Source: Nannobrachium achirus
Taxonomy: Eukaryota > Chordata > Actinopteri > Myctophiformes > Myctophidae
Reading direction: 5' to 3'
DNA length: 64,000 bases
Assembly: GCA_963921795.1 (NCBI GenBank)
Contig: OY997642.1
Span: 62,401,909-62,465,908 of the forward strand
A model generated the notes under the pieces. The model searched no databases and was not told the origin of the DNA. It saw nothing but the letters and a program-made list of their open reading frames with translations. This document shows, piece after piece, positions 23,852 to 33,483 of this stretch (position 1 is its first letter; every line of letters begins with the position of its first letter). Position numbers and translations under genes: made by a program.

Positions 23852-24143
23852 GTAAGTGCAACTTTGTGAATTAAACGTTTTTCCTTATTATACAAAGTAC
23901 GGGCTTTTGTCTCATCTGTTCAACTGCTTGCGTCAACCCTCAAAGACTCCTTAATCCAATATACTACACCAATATTTTTGCTCTTCTGTGCTGCAAGTCC
24001 TCAACACATCTCAATACAACTGGCAGCAGTTGAATTTGTGTAAAGTGCTACAACAGGCTATTGAGAGAGATTGGAAATTAAGGATAACTGTTGGAAAAGT
24101 AATTTAAAATGTGCTCTCACTGTTCTGATCAAGCACACAGACA

Positions 24144-24148
<5 letters not shown>

Positions 24149-24230
<82 letters not shown>
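24149..24230. repeat. (CA)n microsatellite
   Basis: A long CA run in the 3' region of receptor copy B, equivalent to 7676-7771. Confidence 0.95.
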
Positions 24231-24232
<2 letters not shown>

Positions 24233-24268
24233 CACCCCTCAGATTTCTATCCCCACAAGTCCCCACAT

Positions 24269-25603
24269 TTATCTGGCTGACCTAATGTTCTTGTATTGGC
24301 AGAGAAGAAGGTGTTTGAAGGTATTTTTAAACGTGACATTGCACAAGGCGTAGCACACCGGATTTACGGTGCTGTTGATGTAGCAGAGCCAGTAGCTGAT
24401 GGTCCACACCGAGTAGGGGATACAGCTGGAGCAGAAGGTGTAGATCAGCGAACACACAAAGTAGGGAGTCATGGTGACCACGAACGCCACCAGGATGGCC
24501 ATGATGGTGCGCGTCACCTTCTTCTCCCGCGACGGCGCCGCTTGGAGCTTGCATGGAACGGACTGGGCGTGCGCCGGGCTGGAGTTGCCCCTGCGAGGCA
24601 CCACCTCCTCCTCCTTCTGGTTGGACGCGGCCACGCTTCCGGATGTGGAATAGTTGGAGCTCTCCTTCACCTCTCCGGGGCCAGAGTTGTCCCTGGTGAC
24701 GTCCTTGCCCTCTGTCTCTCCCTCTCCGGCAGCCGTGGATGGACCCTTGCCGTTCTGCAGTTTGCCGTCATGGTGATTAGCCACGTCGTCGGACGTCTGG
24801 GTCGGACATCGGTCTGCGCTTTTCCCCGGTACGTTGTCATCGTTGGGTGTAGCAGCATTGTTCCTCCCCTGACCCGGTGACAAGGCCGCAGTGTTGGGTC
24901 CTGATGGTCTGCGGATGTCCTTCTTTACGCGGCTCTTGCTGGCTTTGGATATCTTCACATAGAGCACAATCATTATGAGGACAGGCAAGTAGAAGGCAGC
25001 GATGGCAGTGCAAAAAGTGACAGCCGGGTTGGAGAGGAACGGAATGTAGCATTCCCTCTCGGGTACCGTCCGCTCGCCGACTATGAACTGCCAGAAGAGA
25101 ATAGCTGGTGCCCAGAGGATGAAGGACAGAACCCAGGCCCCGGCAATCATCATCCCTGCCATCTTAGTGGTCCTTTTGATAGGATAGATGAGGGGCTTCG
25201 TGACACAGAAGTATCTGTCAAAGCTTATGATGAGAAGATGCGTGACAGATGCTTGGTTGACAACATAGTCCAAGGCCAACGACAGGTCGCACACCACTGG
25301 CCCCAGGGGCCAGTACCCGAAGACTGTATAGACTGTATAAAAGTTCACAACGATCAGTCCAATAATTAGATCAGCACATGCCAGGCTGAATAAAAAATAG
25401 TTGTTGACAGTCTGTAGATTCCGGTTAACCTTGATGGAAAGCATGACCAGGATATTTCCAATGGTTGTGACCAGGCTGAGGGAACCAGCCACCAACACGA
25501 TGAACACCACCTCCACCGTCTTATAGGGACTTTCATGCTCCTCCTCGACTTGTGTCTCGTTGCCCTGGGAGGCATTCCGGTAGGTGAAGTTGAATACATC
25601 CAT
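24269..25603 (-). CDS. chrm2: muscarinic acetylcholine receptor M2-type, copy B
   Basis: This is an intact 444-residue paralogue of copy A; I count about 45 substitutions and one inserted lysine by eye. It keeps the N-terminal sequons, GNILV, LACAD, D112, DRYFC, the ECL1-ECL2 disulfide cysteines, REKKVTRT and NPVCY, so folding and G-protein contact look preserved. The pocket is altered differently from copy A: W6.48 is Met378, N6.52 is Phe382, W3.28 is Ser108, S3.36 is Asn116 and N3.37 is Gln117, while Y7.39 is kept (Tyr404). It lies inverted relative to copy A, 17 kb away, with the same splice acceptor upstream. It may have changed ligand or signal poorly. Nothing suggests a pseudogene by frame. 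Confidence 0.94.
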   Translation of the reverse strand: MDVFNFTYRNASQGNETQVEEEHESPYKTVEVVFIVLVAGSLSLVTTIGNILVMLSIKVNRNLQTVNNYFLFSLACADLIIGLIVVNFYTVYTVFGYWPLGPVVCDLSLALDYVVNQASVTHLLIISFDRYFCVTKPLIYPIKRTTKMAGMMIAGAWVLSFILWAPAILFWQFIVGERTVPERECYIPFLSNPAVTFCTAIAAFYLPVLIMIVLYVKISKASKSRVKKDIRRPSGPNTAALSPGQGRNNAATPNDDNVPGKSADRCPTQTSDDVANHHDGKLQNGKGPSTAAGEGETEGKDVTRDNSGPGEVKESSNYSTSGSVAASNQKEEEVVPRRGNSSPAHAQSVPCKLQAAPSREKKVTRTIMAILVAFVVTMTPYFVCSLIYTFCSSCIPYSVWTISYWLCYINSTVNPVCYALCNVTFKNTFKHLLLCQYKNIRSAR

Positions 25604-25643
25604 GGATTTTGATCTTTGTTCCCTGGTCCTACTTAGAATGAAC

Positions 25644-25665
25644 CTGCAGAAGAGAACAGAAAAGA
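25644..25665 (-). promoter_or_regulatory. splice acceptor of the receptor coding exon (copy B)
   Basis: On the - strand a run TTTTCTGTTCTCTTCTGCAG lies 40 bases before the start codon. It matches copy A almost base for base. Confidence 0.7.
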
Positions 25666-26358
25666 GAATTACTTGTTAAAATAATTGGGCTCAGAAAAGT
25701 GATTGCCCGTCTTTGATGTCACAGAATCCCACCCCTTCTCCCTCCCAGATCATGAGCTATACCTATTCAAAGTTTGCACTTTCGAAGCCTTCCTACAGCG
25801 CCACCCTTTGGCCGATTGTTTTAAAAAGTAATAGCACACGTCGCCACAGTATGCTGAACATATTGACGTTTGAATATCGATTTTCGGTGTAAGTATGTAG
25901 GAGTAGAAAGGAGCTAAAATTTTGAGGAGAACGTGATATGACTGACTTGTATGATAGATAAATAATGACAATATCTAAAGTGTGCTCGCCTTTCATGCGA
26001 GCCCACAATGATGAAGTACAATATCAATGAGTGGCCTTTGCCACTGTGTTAATTGGCCACTAATTAATTCTTTCAATAGACTAAAATCGTGTTTTATTTG
26101 ATGGCCTTTCTGCCCCAGCATTTGGCCTTTTTGCCCTAAAAAATGGACAACACCAAAGGCCAAGTGGCCTCGCTCCTAAAACAGCCGATTTCCGTGTTAT
26201 CCTCCCTTGGGATGGGTCTGTTATCACCCCTGTCATGCCTTGGCCAAAGCTCAGTAGTCAGACTACCAACTACCAGGAGCTGGTAGATCTGTTATCGCCC
26301 ATAGACTTATCATTGCAATGCGCATGCGCCAACGCACGTTCACAGGAACAATGTACTG

Positions 26359-26432
26359 GTCGCTCTCTCAGTGAGAATCGAACCCAGGCTTTCGGATTAC
26401 CAGTCCCCGTCGCTACCGACTGAGCTAACCAG
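26359..26432 (-). repeat. tRNA-like (Thr-like) sequence inside a fold-back element
   Basis: On the - strand it reads GGTTAGCTCAGTCGGTAGCG, then an anticodon-like CTGGTAA loop, then GGTTCGATTC, which resemble A and B boxes. The anticodon and T stems pair imperfectly, so a working tRNA is unlikely. A tRNA-derived SINE head is the likelier explanation. Confidence 0.45.
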
Positions 26433-26514
26433 GCAGCTGGCGGACATTTTTTTTTTGCTTGCTTTTACACATGACTCGGTAACGGAACGCGACGCGGCGG
26501 TGAAAAATACTATG

Positions 26515-26541
26515 CCTAACCCTAACCCTAACCCTAACCTT
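26515..26541. repeat. interstitial telomere-like repeat
   Basis: About four CCCTAA units lie inside the fold-back element, followed by CTTAACCTCAGTAAAACTAT. The same neighbours occur at 32378-32430, so the run travels with a dispersed repeat and does not mark a chromosome end. Confidence 0.85.
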
Positions 26542-27116
26542 AACCTCAGTAAAACTATGGCTAAACCTGGTGCTAAAAAAAATGTCGGAGCGGCGCATCC
26601 ATCTCAGTAGCGTCCTCAGTAAGAACGCATGGCTAGAATCCCAACCCTGTAGTCTCGAATCCCAGCGTGACTTCTTTTTTCCCCTCGTGTGTTGGCGCAT
26701 GCGCATTGCAATGACAAGACCATGGCTGATATTAAGGCTGATATTGGGACTACCCAGCTCCTGGTAGTTGGTAGTCTGACTACTGAGCCTTGGCTAAGGC
26801 ATGGCAATATTGATAACAGTAGGATATGATAACACGTGTATCAGGTGCCTAAAATGATGAAAATTCCAGGCCTGCTCACAGGAATGGATTTTTCAGTTAA
26901 AACCTTTTAATAGGCCTACATGTTTGAAAGACCATGATAAAGACTTTTATGTTTTGTAAAAACAGCAAACAGCCGATAAAATGACCAGCCTGAGCTGAGT
27001 GACAGAATTGTGGTGGTATAGCAATCACTATCAGACACAACACATGCAGCACTGAAAAGTAATGGGCCACATGACCATACAGTTGGTATTAACTGGAAGT
27101 GGTGGATGCTGGTCAT

Positions 27117-27546
27117 TAGGGGTGTAACAATACATTTTAACAACGATACGATACGCATCACGATACATGGTTGACGATACGATACATGGACTATATTGGT
27201 TCATTCATGGTGATACGATACGATTCAATGATTTAAAATCGATATAGTAACTATTTAGCATTTTTAAGAGAAACAATCTATTATTATGGATATAAATAAG
27301 TAATCACTGTGATTCTCTAACAAATACATGGACATTAATCATATGGACAAACCTGTGCACCTTGACCTGAACACAGAGATTACACACAGTTATCGATAGA
27401 CCAAGAGTAGCTATATGGAAGGGAAAAGTAATTAAACCCTTCTTTTTCATTTTCCTTCTTAAAATTGCTAAATACAAAGCACAAATACTTAGTTTCAATA
27501 CAATCAATTATTTGCACTGCAAAAAGATTCAATACTGATTCTGCAT

Positions 27547-27580
<34 letters not shown>

Positions 27581-27610
27581 CAATTCAGTTACTATATCGT
27601 TACACCCCTA
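27117..27610. mobile_element. hAT-type element inserted in arm 2
   Basis: The ends TAGGGGTGTAAC and TCGTTACACCCCTA belong to the same family as 12584-13164. CTGGTCAT (8 bp) flanks both sides (27109-27116 and 27611-27618). Arm 1 near 5200 has a single ATGACCAG, which is the empty site. A long T run lies at 27550-27580. Confidence 0.9.
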
Positions 27611-27640
27611 CTGGTCATATATAGCTGTAAACTACCCACA

Positions 27641-28880
27641 TAGCAGAGGGGTCTGTCCCAAACGTGGCTGCAATCCGGCATATCTGTCCTACCTCTGGCT
27701 TCGGCAAGTGGTATGTGAACCGGATGTGGGCCAGGTCTGGCAATGATGGCACTGTTTATGTGATGGCACGCCACATGTTGGCCGATAGCGGTTTGGTCTA
27801 TATTGCCCATATATAGTCTTTTATTAACTGGCCCACATATGATTTGAGTTACCCAAGGTGGAGGGGCCTTAATTGTTTTATATTTTAGCTATTGAAAAAT
27901 TGCAGATCTAGCTTGTAGATCTGCTTTTTTTGAAAAGTCGTGGAAATGTGACGCAAATATTTGAATATATGTATTTTTTAAGCAAACATTTGTAACTTAA
28001 ATTTTGCTTCTGGGGAGTCCCTGGAACGAAATATTTTGAGAAGGGGGTCCGTGGGCAAATATATATATACATTTTTGGGTTCTGCACATGAAAAGGTTTG
28101 AGCATCACTGACAAAGGTTTTTCAAAAAACCTTAGAAGGATTTGAAATATTCAAAGACTTCAAATCTTCACGATTTTTCAAAGAAATAGCAGATCTATAA
28201 GCTCGCAGCCATGTGCTTGCATATCTGCTATTTTTCAACAGTTAAAGCACAAAATAATGTGTAATAATGCGTTCCTAGTCTAAATGGGATGAAGAACATT
28301 CATGGGGGGCCCGCAGTGAATCCTTGTACCCTGGGCGCAGAAATTGACCTGCCAACCCGTACAAGTCTCGGGTCCTGACAGGTATTTAGGGAATCGGGGG
28401 GCCCGCGAAGAGCTCTAGTTTGGTCTAGATTTAAAAAACTAGCGAACCAAGTATACAGTAGAGCCAAAGGTCGATCTTGATGCAGTTTTATGTATAGAGC
28501 ACATTTCAACAATGAGGCAATTCAATGCGACTTTACACAGAGCATCAGACAAAGGAAACAATTATTAAATGATATCAAGATGCATAAAACAAAATACGTT
28601 AAAATAACAGGGAGAAAAGAAAAGAGAAAAAGAAAAGCGATCAAAGGCAGTGTCAGACAGGAAGGCGTTTAGTTGTTTTAACATAAATCGGTGTCAAACA
28701 AAGGTGTTTAGTTGTGTTTTACTTTTACAACAGAAATCAAACAGACCTGCAGTTTGTTCCAGATATTGTGGAGCATATACTAGGGCATTAACGACTTGTG
28801 ATCTTTGCAAGTTGACTCGACGCAGTAAAAAGTTTTGAGTTGAAGCCGACTTTATCGTTTGATGACGTCATCACATCACA
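27641..28880. other. gene-free stretch with two palindrome copies
   Basis: No gene is supported. It holds palindrome-family copies at 27899-27930 (collapsed, almost no loop) and 28182-28235. Sequence at 27930-28080 is shared with 1700-1830. Confidence 0.55.
28182..28235. repeat. palindrome-family copy
   Basis: GAAATAGCAGATCTATAAGC and GCTTGCATATCTGCTATTTT form the arms around a short loop. The collapsed copy 250 bases upstream shows that loop length varies. Confidence 0.75.
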
Positions 28881-29141
28881 CATGACCCCAAATTATTTTT
28901 GGGGGTCCCCAGATGATTAAATTAATGTGAAACATTGTTTTCACACTCAACTGTAAACAAACCAACAGGTTAAGTGTATAGAGGGTATCTTGCTATCTCA
29001 CATTTCTAAAGTGCCAATTTAAGGACTTTTTAATACCTCTAAAATGGCAAATTAAACATTGGAAATGTAACAAATTGTCAAATATATAGAGGCAGAAATT
29101 AACGCGAGGCGTTGTGAGCATGTAGATCGGCTATTTTCACA
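28881..29141. repeat. dispersed repeat shared with 34800-35064
   Basis: The sequence from ATTTTTGGGGGTCCCCAGAT through CACTCAACTGTAAACAAACC to the right half of a palindrome (GTTGTGAGCATGTAGATCGG) recurs at 34800-35064. Related flanks also occur at 57060-57215, where the repeat ends in GGTTGAGAACCACTG, a hAT-like end. Confidence 0.65.
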
Positions 29142-29460
29142 ATAGCCGATCATTAGACAATTTTTCTTTCCAACTTTGACTTTCAACTTTCTCTGGTGGG
29201 AGTCGACTTGTGTAATGAAGTCAACTGAGTCGACTTGTCGACTTTTTCATTAATGCCCTAGCATATACTCAAATGTTGTTTCAACACATTTATCTGTGGT
29301 TTTAGGAAAACAGATCTTTATCACTGATTACCTGAGAGCTCTGGATGGTTACTGATACCAGTACAAGATCAGAAGATCCTTATTTTAGCCCTAAACCATT
29401 TGAAACTTTATACACCAACAGTAGTATTTAAACCATCAAACCATGTTTGTCATTTATACA

Positions 29461-29527
29461 CCATGTACAGCACTTTGGTCAATGTTTCTTGTTGTAAAGT
29501 GCTACATAAATAAAGTTTGATTTGATT
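29461..29527 (+). repeat. retroposon 3' tail
   Basis: The run CATGTACAGCACTTTGG followed by CATAAATAAAGTTTGATTTG matches the tail at 2565-2645. The parent element is not visible. Confidence 0.55.
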
Positions 29528-30811
29528 CTTGTCTGATTTGATATTTTACATAACACATTATGTGACCGCTGCTGGAGAAAAGGTCCTTATGTCTGCATTG
29601 GTCTTTTTTCAGTTTTTGCAGATCATGAAAGTACCGAATATAAGCTTTCAAATGACATGTCATTCATTGAAATCTGAACATATTTGAAAAAGATATGCTT
29701 ATTTGAATGTAGTTACCTGAAACCAAGAATCTGAGTAAAAGGCTCTCAAAGTTTGTCACACTACTGGCAGTCAGGTAAGGGGTGTGAGCAATGGATTGTT
29801 AACTCCACCCCTCACCCGCCCTAACCTATTGGTGGTGATCTACAGTCCATTTTCATACAATGTGAAACTGCTGTTGTACCAAGCACCCAGTGATGTCTTG
29901 CCTACAGTGGTGCTACTGTTTCAACACCTGACTTGCCCTCAGGATCAATCATACAAGTGGAATATAAGCCAGTACACATGCAGGACTGGAATGCCACCAT
30001 CAAGTGTTGTTGGTGCCACTGAGATAGTAAACTAATATTCAATGCAATACGACTACTGTGTGTGACTTAGCAGGCCTGGGAACAGGCTGAGAGATGTGAT
30101 TTCAACATCTTCAATGTTGAGCTAGTGTATATAACGTTCTGCAGTGAAGAAACAAGCATTTTCATCCATCTTGGTCGAAGGGGGATCTTGAAAATGTCAT
30201 GACTGAGCGTTCAATACACTGTTAAGCTTTGTGAAGTTAACTTTACAGCTCGTCTGTTATTCTTGACTTCTTTAGAGATTTTCATAAGATATTTACAGAA
30301 AAAAAAAAAAAAAAACATCCTTATGGTCAGGCATTGACACTAAGGCTTGCCCACCTGCCCCCGGCAGGTAAATAAAACTTTCGGGCAGGTGAAGTTGGCT
30401 TTCAGGTTGCCCGACTGGGCAAGTGCTCATTTGAGAGAGGACAACCGTCTACAAACACAAGACAAGATATCTGTCTACACTTGAACGTGGCCAACGCGCT
30501 CTGTCTTCTGGTCTGTGGAATGTAAAATAAGAGTTAGGTTTCACACTCTTATAAGTGTAAAAACAGACTTATTCAATCATAGCTATCTAGGTATTTGGTA
30601 TTTAGATTTGGAGGTATTTACTTTTCATCGCACAGCCCCAGAACGTAACAAAATAAGTGTTAAATTAAGCTGTAATTAAAATCTTACATATCATTTTATA
30701 ATGAATGATTTACTTTTCGGGCAAGTGGGCATGACCTTGAGTATTGTAAATCGTGATTTCTTCGGTCACAATAATCGTGATATGAAATTTTCATATCGTC
30801 CCATCCCTAAC
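29528..30811. other. gene-free stretch
   Basis: No supportable gene. A frame at 29784-30035 has no recognisable domain or splice context. A TATCGTCCCATCCCTAAC end near 30795 looks like the edge of another dispersed repeat. Confidence 0.5.
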
Positions 30812-31221
30812 TAACCTGACTGCGCCAGATGGTGGCAGTAGTGCGTACCGCCCTACTTTACCATCTGAGATCTATTGGGGGGAATTGATAACACTCGTAA
30901 AGTCCCGGGCCGGGCGAATCAGCGGCAGCTACGGGCGGGCTCTGAGCGGCTCTGAGCCAAAATAGACTGACTGCAGACCACATGGAAACCCATGGGTGGA
31001 TTCTGGGTGTAACGTCATGCAGGCAGGCCAATATGAGTGGTTGGAGTTGGCACTCCCAGACTGTGATAGAGAGACGGCCCCATCCAATCACCTGCTAAAG
31101 AATTTGAAAAAATGGCCCGCCCCTTACATCGAGTCTGCCCGAGCGATCCCAGATGATGGTAAGCAGAGCGGTATGCAGCCAGGCATACACACTGCTGCTA
31201 TCATCTGGCGCAGTCAGGTTA
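30812..31221. mobile_element. MITE with 9-bp target duplication
   Basis: Inverted ends TAACCTGACTGCGCCAGATG and its complement CATCTGGCGCAGTCAGGTTA are flanked by ATCCCTAAC at 30803-30811 and 31222-31230. A 9-bp duplication suggests a Mutator-like (MULE) origin. No transposase is encoded. Confidence 0.85.
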
Positions 31222-31391
31222 ATCCCTAACGGTAGGTCACCACCTCAATACTGCATCATGCTTAGAAGATTTTAACATATTTGAAAAATGGACCTGGAAC
31301 AACATTTAACAAACTAATCAGTGCGAAGAGTTCAAACAGTAACAAACTAGTAATCAGTGCAAAGACTTCAAACAGTTTAACAAGCTTGTAA

Positions 31392-31574
31392 TTAGGTGCT
31401 GCTCTTCTTTTTACCCCGATTGCGTACAAAATCCTTAATATTCTGAGTGGAGCGACCATCCAAGATGGGACTCTCCGCTCTCTGGCATTGCTGGCATCCA
31501 AGTATTGTGGCGAGCTTCCCTTCCATGATGTGCCGCTTGAAATATCGCATGACTGCAGCCATTTCTTGTCTTGA
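31392..31574 (-). CDS. candidate terminal exon of a micro-exon gene
   Basis: On the - strand, after an AG, the frame reads SRQEMAAVMRYFKRHIMEGK, a CQQCQRAESP block, then QNIKDFVRNRGKKKSST and a stop. The pattern W..E-AAV-GKL-C..C-AE.P-IK.FVRNR recalls, from memory, the C-terminus of a family of uncharacterised fish proteins. In that family a tryptophan would stand where this copy has TAG (31575-31577). The exon is therefore either spliced at that AG or disabled by a TGG-to-TAG change. The upstream pyrimidine tract is weak. Function unknown. Confidence 0.45.
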   Translation of the reverse strand, partial: SRQEMAAVMRYFKRHIMEGKLATILGCQQCQRAESPILDGRSTQNIKDFVRNRGKKKSST

Positions 31575-31797
31575 CTATGGTTTCCATTTCCTCGTTGTAT
31601 TTTCTAAAGAAACAACAAAGATAAACGTTATCAATTGCTTAAATGTCCATTTCTTTGCATTCTGTTAGTTAAACTTCAGGTCAAACAGAGGTATGTAAAC
31701 AAAAAACCTGACGTGACATAATTTTGCAGTTGCATTATGTGGTCTACATGCACTGAAACATCATTGAGCATGATGCTGGACTAAGGTCATGAGCTAC

Positions 31798-31851
31798 CAT
31801 CTGAACAGGCTTTGTCTTGGGGCCAGGCTCGCTTGTCTGCTGGTCTTCCCC
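31798..31851 (-). CDS. candidate micro-exon A (18 codons)
   Basis: Between CTGCAG and GTAGCT on the - strand lie 54 bases in one open phase, reading GEDQQTSEPGPKTKPVQM. Two related exons occur upstream (32236-32518 and 32836-32880), each starting GED after the same acceptor. Multiples of three and phase 0 throughout favour a real repeated-exon gene. The protein is low-complexity and unidentified. Confidence 0.5.
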
Positions 31852-31985
31852 CTGCAGGATAGGTCAATATAGATCAGGTGATAATGACTAACATCTTTTA
31901 AATACTTTGACACAAGCAAAGACTGTGCGAAACACCAAGAATTGTACAAGTCCAACACCACCAGTTTATATTTTTAGCCATATAA

Positions 31986-32050
<65 letters not shown>
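31986..32050. repeat. (CA)n microsatellite
   Basis: A CA run lies within the intron-like sequence between micro-exons A and B. The parallel intron at 32575 has only ACACAC at this point, so the run expanded after the local duplication. Confidence 0.95.
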
Positions 32051-32052
<2 letters not shown>

Positions 32053-32235
32053 CAAATATTGAACAAGAACAGATTCCTACAAGAGGAGGACATTAGACCT
32101 GACAACAATGTGAATTGTGAGGACTAACTACATCAAGAGGAAATCTGCTATTCAACACAGAATTGTCACTAAAGTGTAGTGTATTTAAGGGTTAAACATG
32201 ATTTAATGGAACATGGCACTAAGGTGGGGGTCTAC

Positions 32236-32518
32236 CGTCTGAGGTGCCCGGACAGGCTTTTCCTTGGGGAGGCCTGGCTCGCTGGTGCCATGGCATTGGT
32301 CCGACATTTCATTGTTCCTACATCCCATGAGTCCGAATCTGGTGAATGTTAACCTGGTGAAAATACTGTGCCTAAACCTAAACCTAACCCTAACCCTAAC
32401 CTCAGTAAAACTATGCCTAAACCTAACCCTAACCAAATTAGGACTAATGAGATGTAGGACTAATGGGATGTAGGACTTATGGGCAGTCCCCGGCTCACTT
32501 CCCCGCCGGTCTTCCCCC
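32236..32518 (-). pseudogene. micro-exon B, split by an insertion
   Basis: The acceptor side reads GEDRRGSEPG and the donor side GTSEPGLPKEKPVRAPQT before GTAGAC. Between them lie about 195 bases carrying CCCTAA telomere-like runs and the CAGTAAAACTATG neighbour seen at 26540. The insertion breaks the exon, so this copy should not be used unless the inserted frame is tolerated. Confidence 0.45.
32378..32430. repeat. interstitial telomere-like repeat
   Basis: Several CCTAAA/CCCTAA units lie on both sides of CTCAGTAAAACTATGCC, as at 26515. Confidence 0.8.
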
Positions 32519-32835
32519 TGCAAGAAGAATTGTACAAGTCAAACACCATCAGTTGCTATTTTAACCATATAACTCACACACTTCAAATCCTACAAGAGGA
32601 GGACATTAGACCTGACAACAATGTGAAATGTGAGGACTAACTACATCAAGAGGACATCTGCTATTCAACACATAATTGTCACTAAAGTGTACTGTATTTA
32701 AGGGTTAAACATGAGTTAATGGAACATGGCTGACTCATACCACAAGAATGACTACACACAAGTCTATCTGATCTTTAAGGACATATAACACATGCCATAT
32801 AGTGAGCATGATGCTGGACTGAGGTGAAGACCTAC

Positions 32836-32880
32836 CGTCTTTTTCTTGAGGCTTGGCTTGCTTCCATGCTGGTCTTCCCC
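32836..32880 (-). CDS. candidate micro-exon C (15 codons)
   Basis: Forty-five bases between CTGCAG and a consensus-like donor GTAGGT read GEDQHGSKPSLKKKT. Surrounding intron sequence (CCCTGCAGGATAGGTCAATA, TTTAAATACTTTGACA) is shared with exon A's intron, so the exon-plus-intron unit was duplicated. Confidence 0.5.
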
Positions 32881-33475
32881 CTGCAGGATAGGTCAATACA
32901 GATCATGAGATGACTAACATCTTTTAAATACCTTGACAAAAGCAAAGACAGTGAGATACACTAGGAATTGTACAAGTCCAAAACCATCAACACAACACAA
33001 GTTGGTAACAACCTAACAGACTCCTACAAGAGGAGGAGCATTAACCCCATACACCAAATACATTGTCTTGTCCCTCATTTTCTCATTGATTCCACCAAAA
33101 TACCCAGTAGCATAATTATTCTGTTGGATAAATAAAGATGAAAAATGAATCAAACTTGAACAACTTCGATTGATCTTACGTGAATATATTTAATACAGAG
33201 AATGCAGAGAAGCTTGTTGGCACAGTCATGTATACATGGACACAGTGAGATATCACAAACTTAAACAGGAAACACAGAATGACTTATATGCTTCAGATTC
33301 TCCTCTACCCCTCCCATCCAAGAAATGTACTAGTAGCTATACTGGTAACTTGAGAACGGTTTGCAACTGGCTGAGATAGGCAAATACCGATGATCATGAG
33401 GTGTCTTGCACATCAAAGCCCTGCTATCTACAGTGTTACAGAATGTCATCACAAAGATGATATAGACTAGAGGTT
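32881..33475. other. intron-like and unassigned sequence
   Basis: The left part repeats the intron of micro-exons A and B. From about 33060 I see no recognisable feature until the hAT element. Confidence 0.5.
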
Positions 33476-33483
33476 CCAAGCAA

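Larger units (their letters stand above)
26182..26847. mobile_element. fold-back element inserted in arm 2
   Basis: CCTAAAA flanks both ends (26175-26181 and 26848-26854), and arm 1 has the uninterrupted site. The outer arms share GTGTTATC. Inner blocks of about 90 bases (from CATGCCTTGGCC to ACCAACTACCAGGAGCTGG) are inverted copies, and a GCAATGCGCATGCGCCAAC block is inverted too. The centre holds a tRNA-like sequence and a telomere-like CCCTAA run. Confidence 0.75.
22460..27640 (-). repeat. arm 2 of the large inverted duplication
   Basis: This is the reverse-complement counterpart of 5180-9545. It is longer because it carries the promoter-like block at 23117-23749, a fold-back element at 26182-26847 and a hAT element at 27117-27610, none of which is in arm 1. 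It lacks the hAT element at 8293-9155 of arm 1. Confidence 0.88.

Noticed and set aside
26515-26541. CCCTAA run as a chromosome end or fusion point
   Set aside because: Only about four units, embedded in a mobile repeat whose neighbour motif recurs at 32400.
28490-28672. Lys/Arg-rich small frame
   Set aside because: Short, without splice context or homology I recognise; composition follows an A-rich tract.
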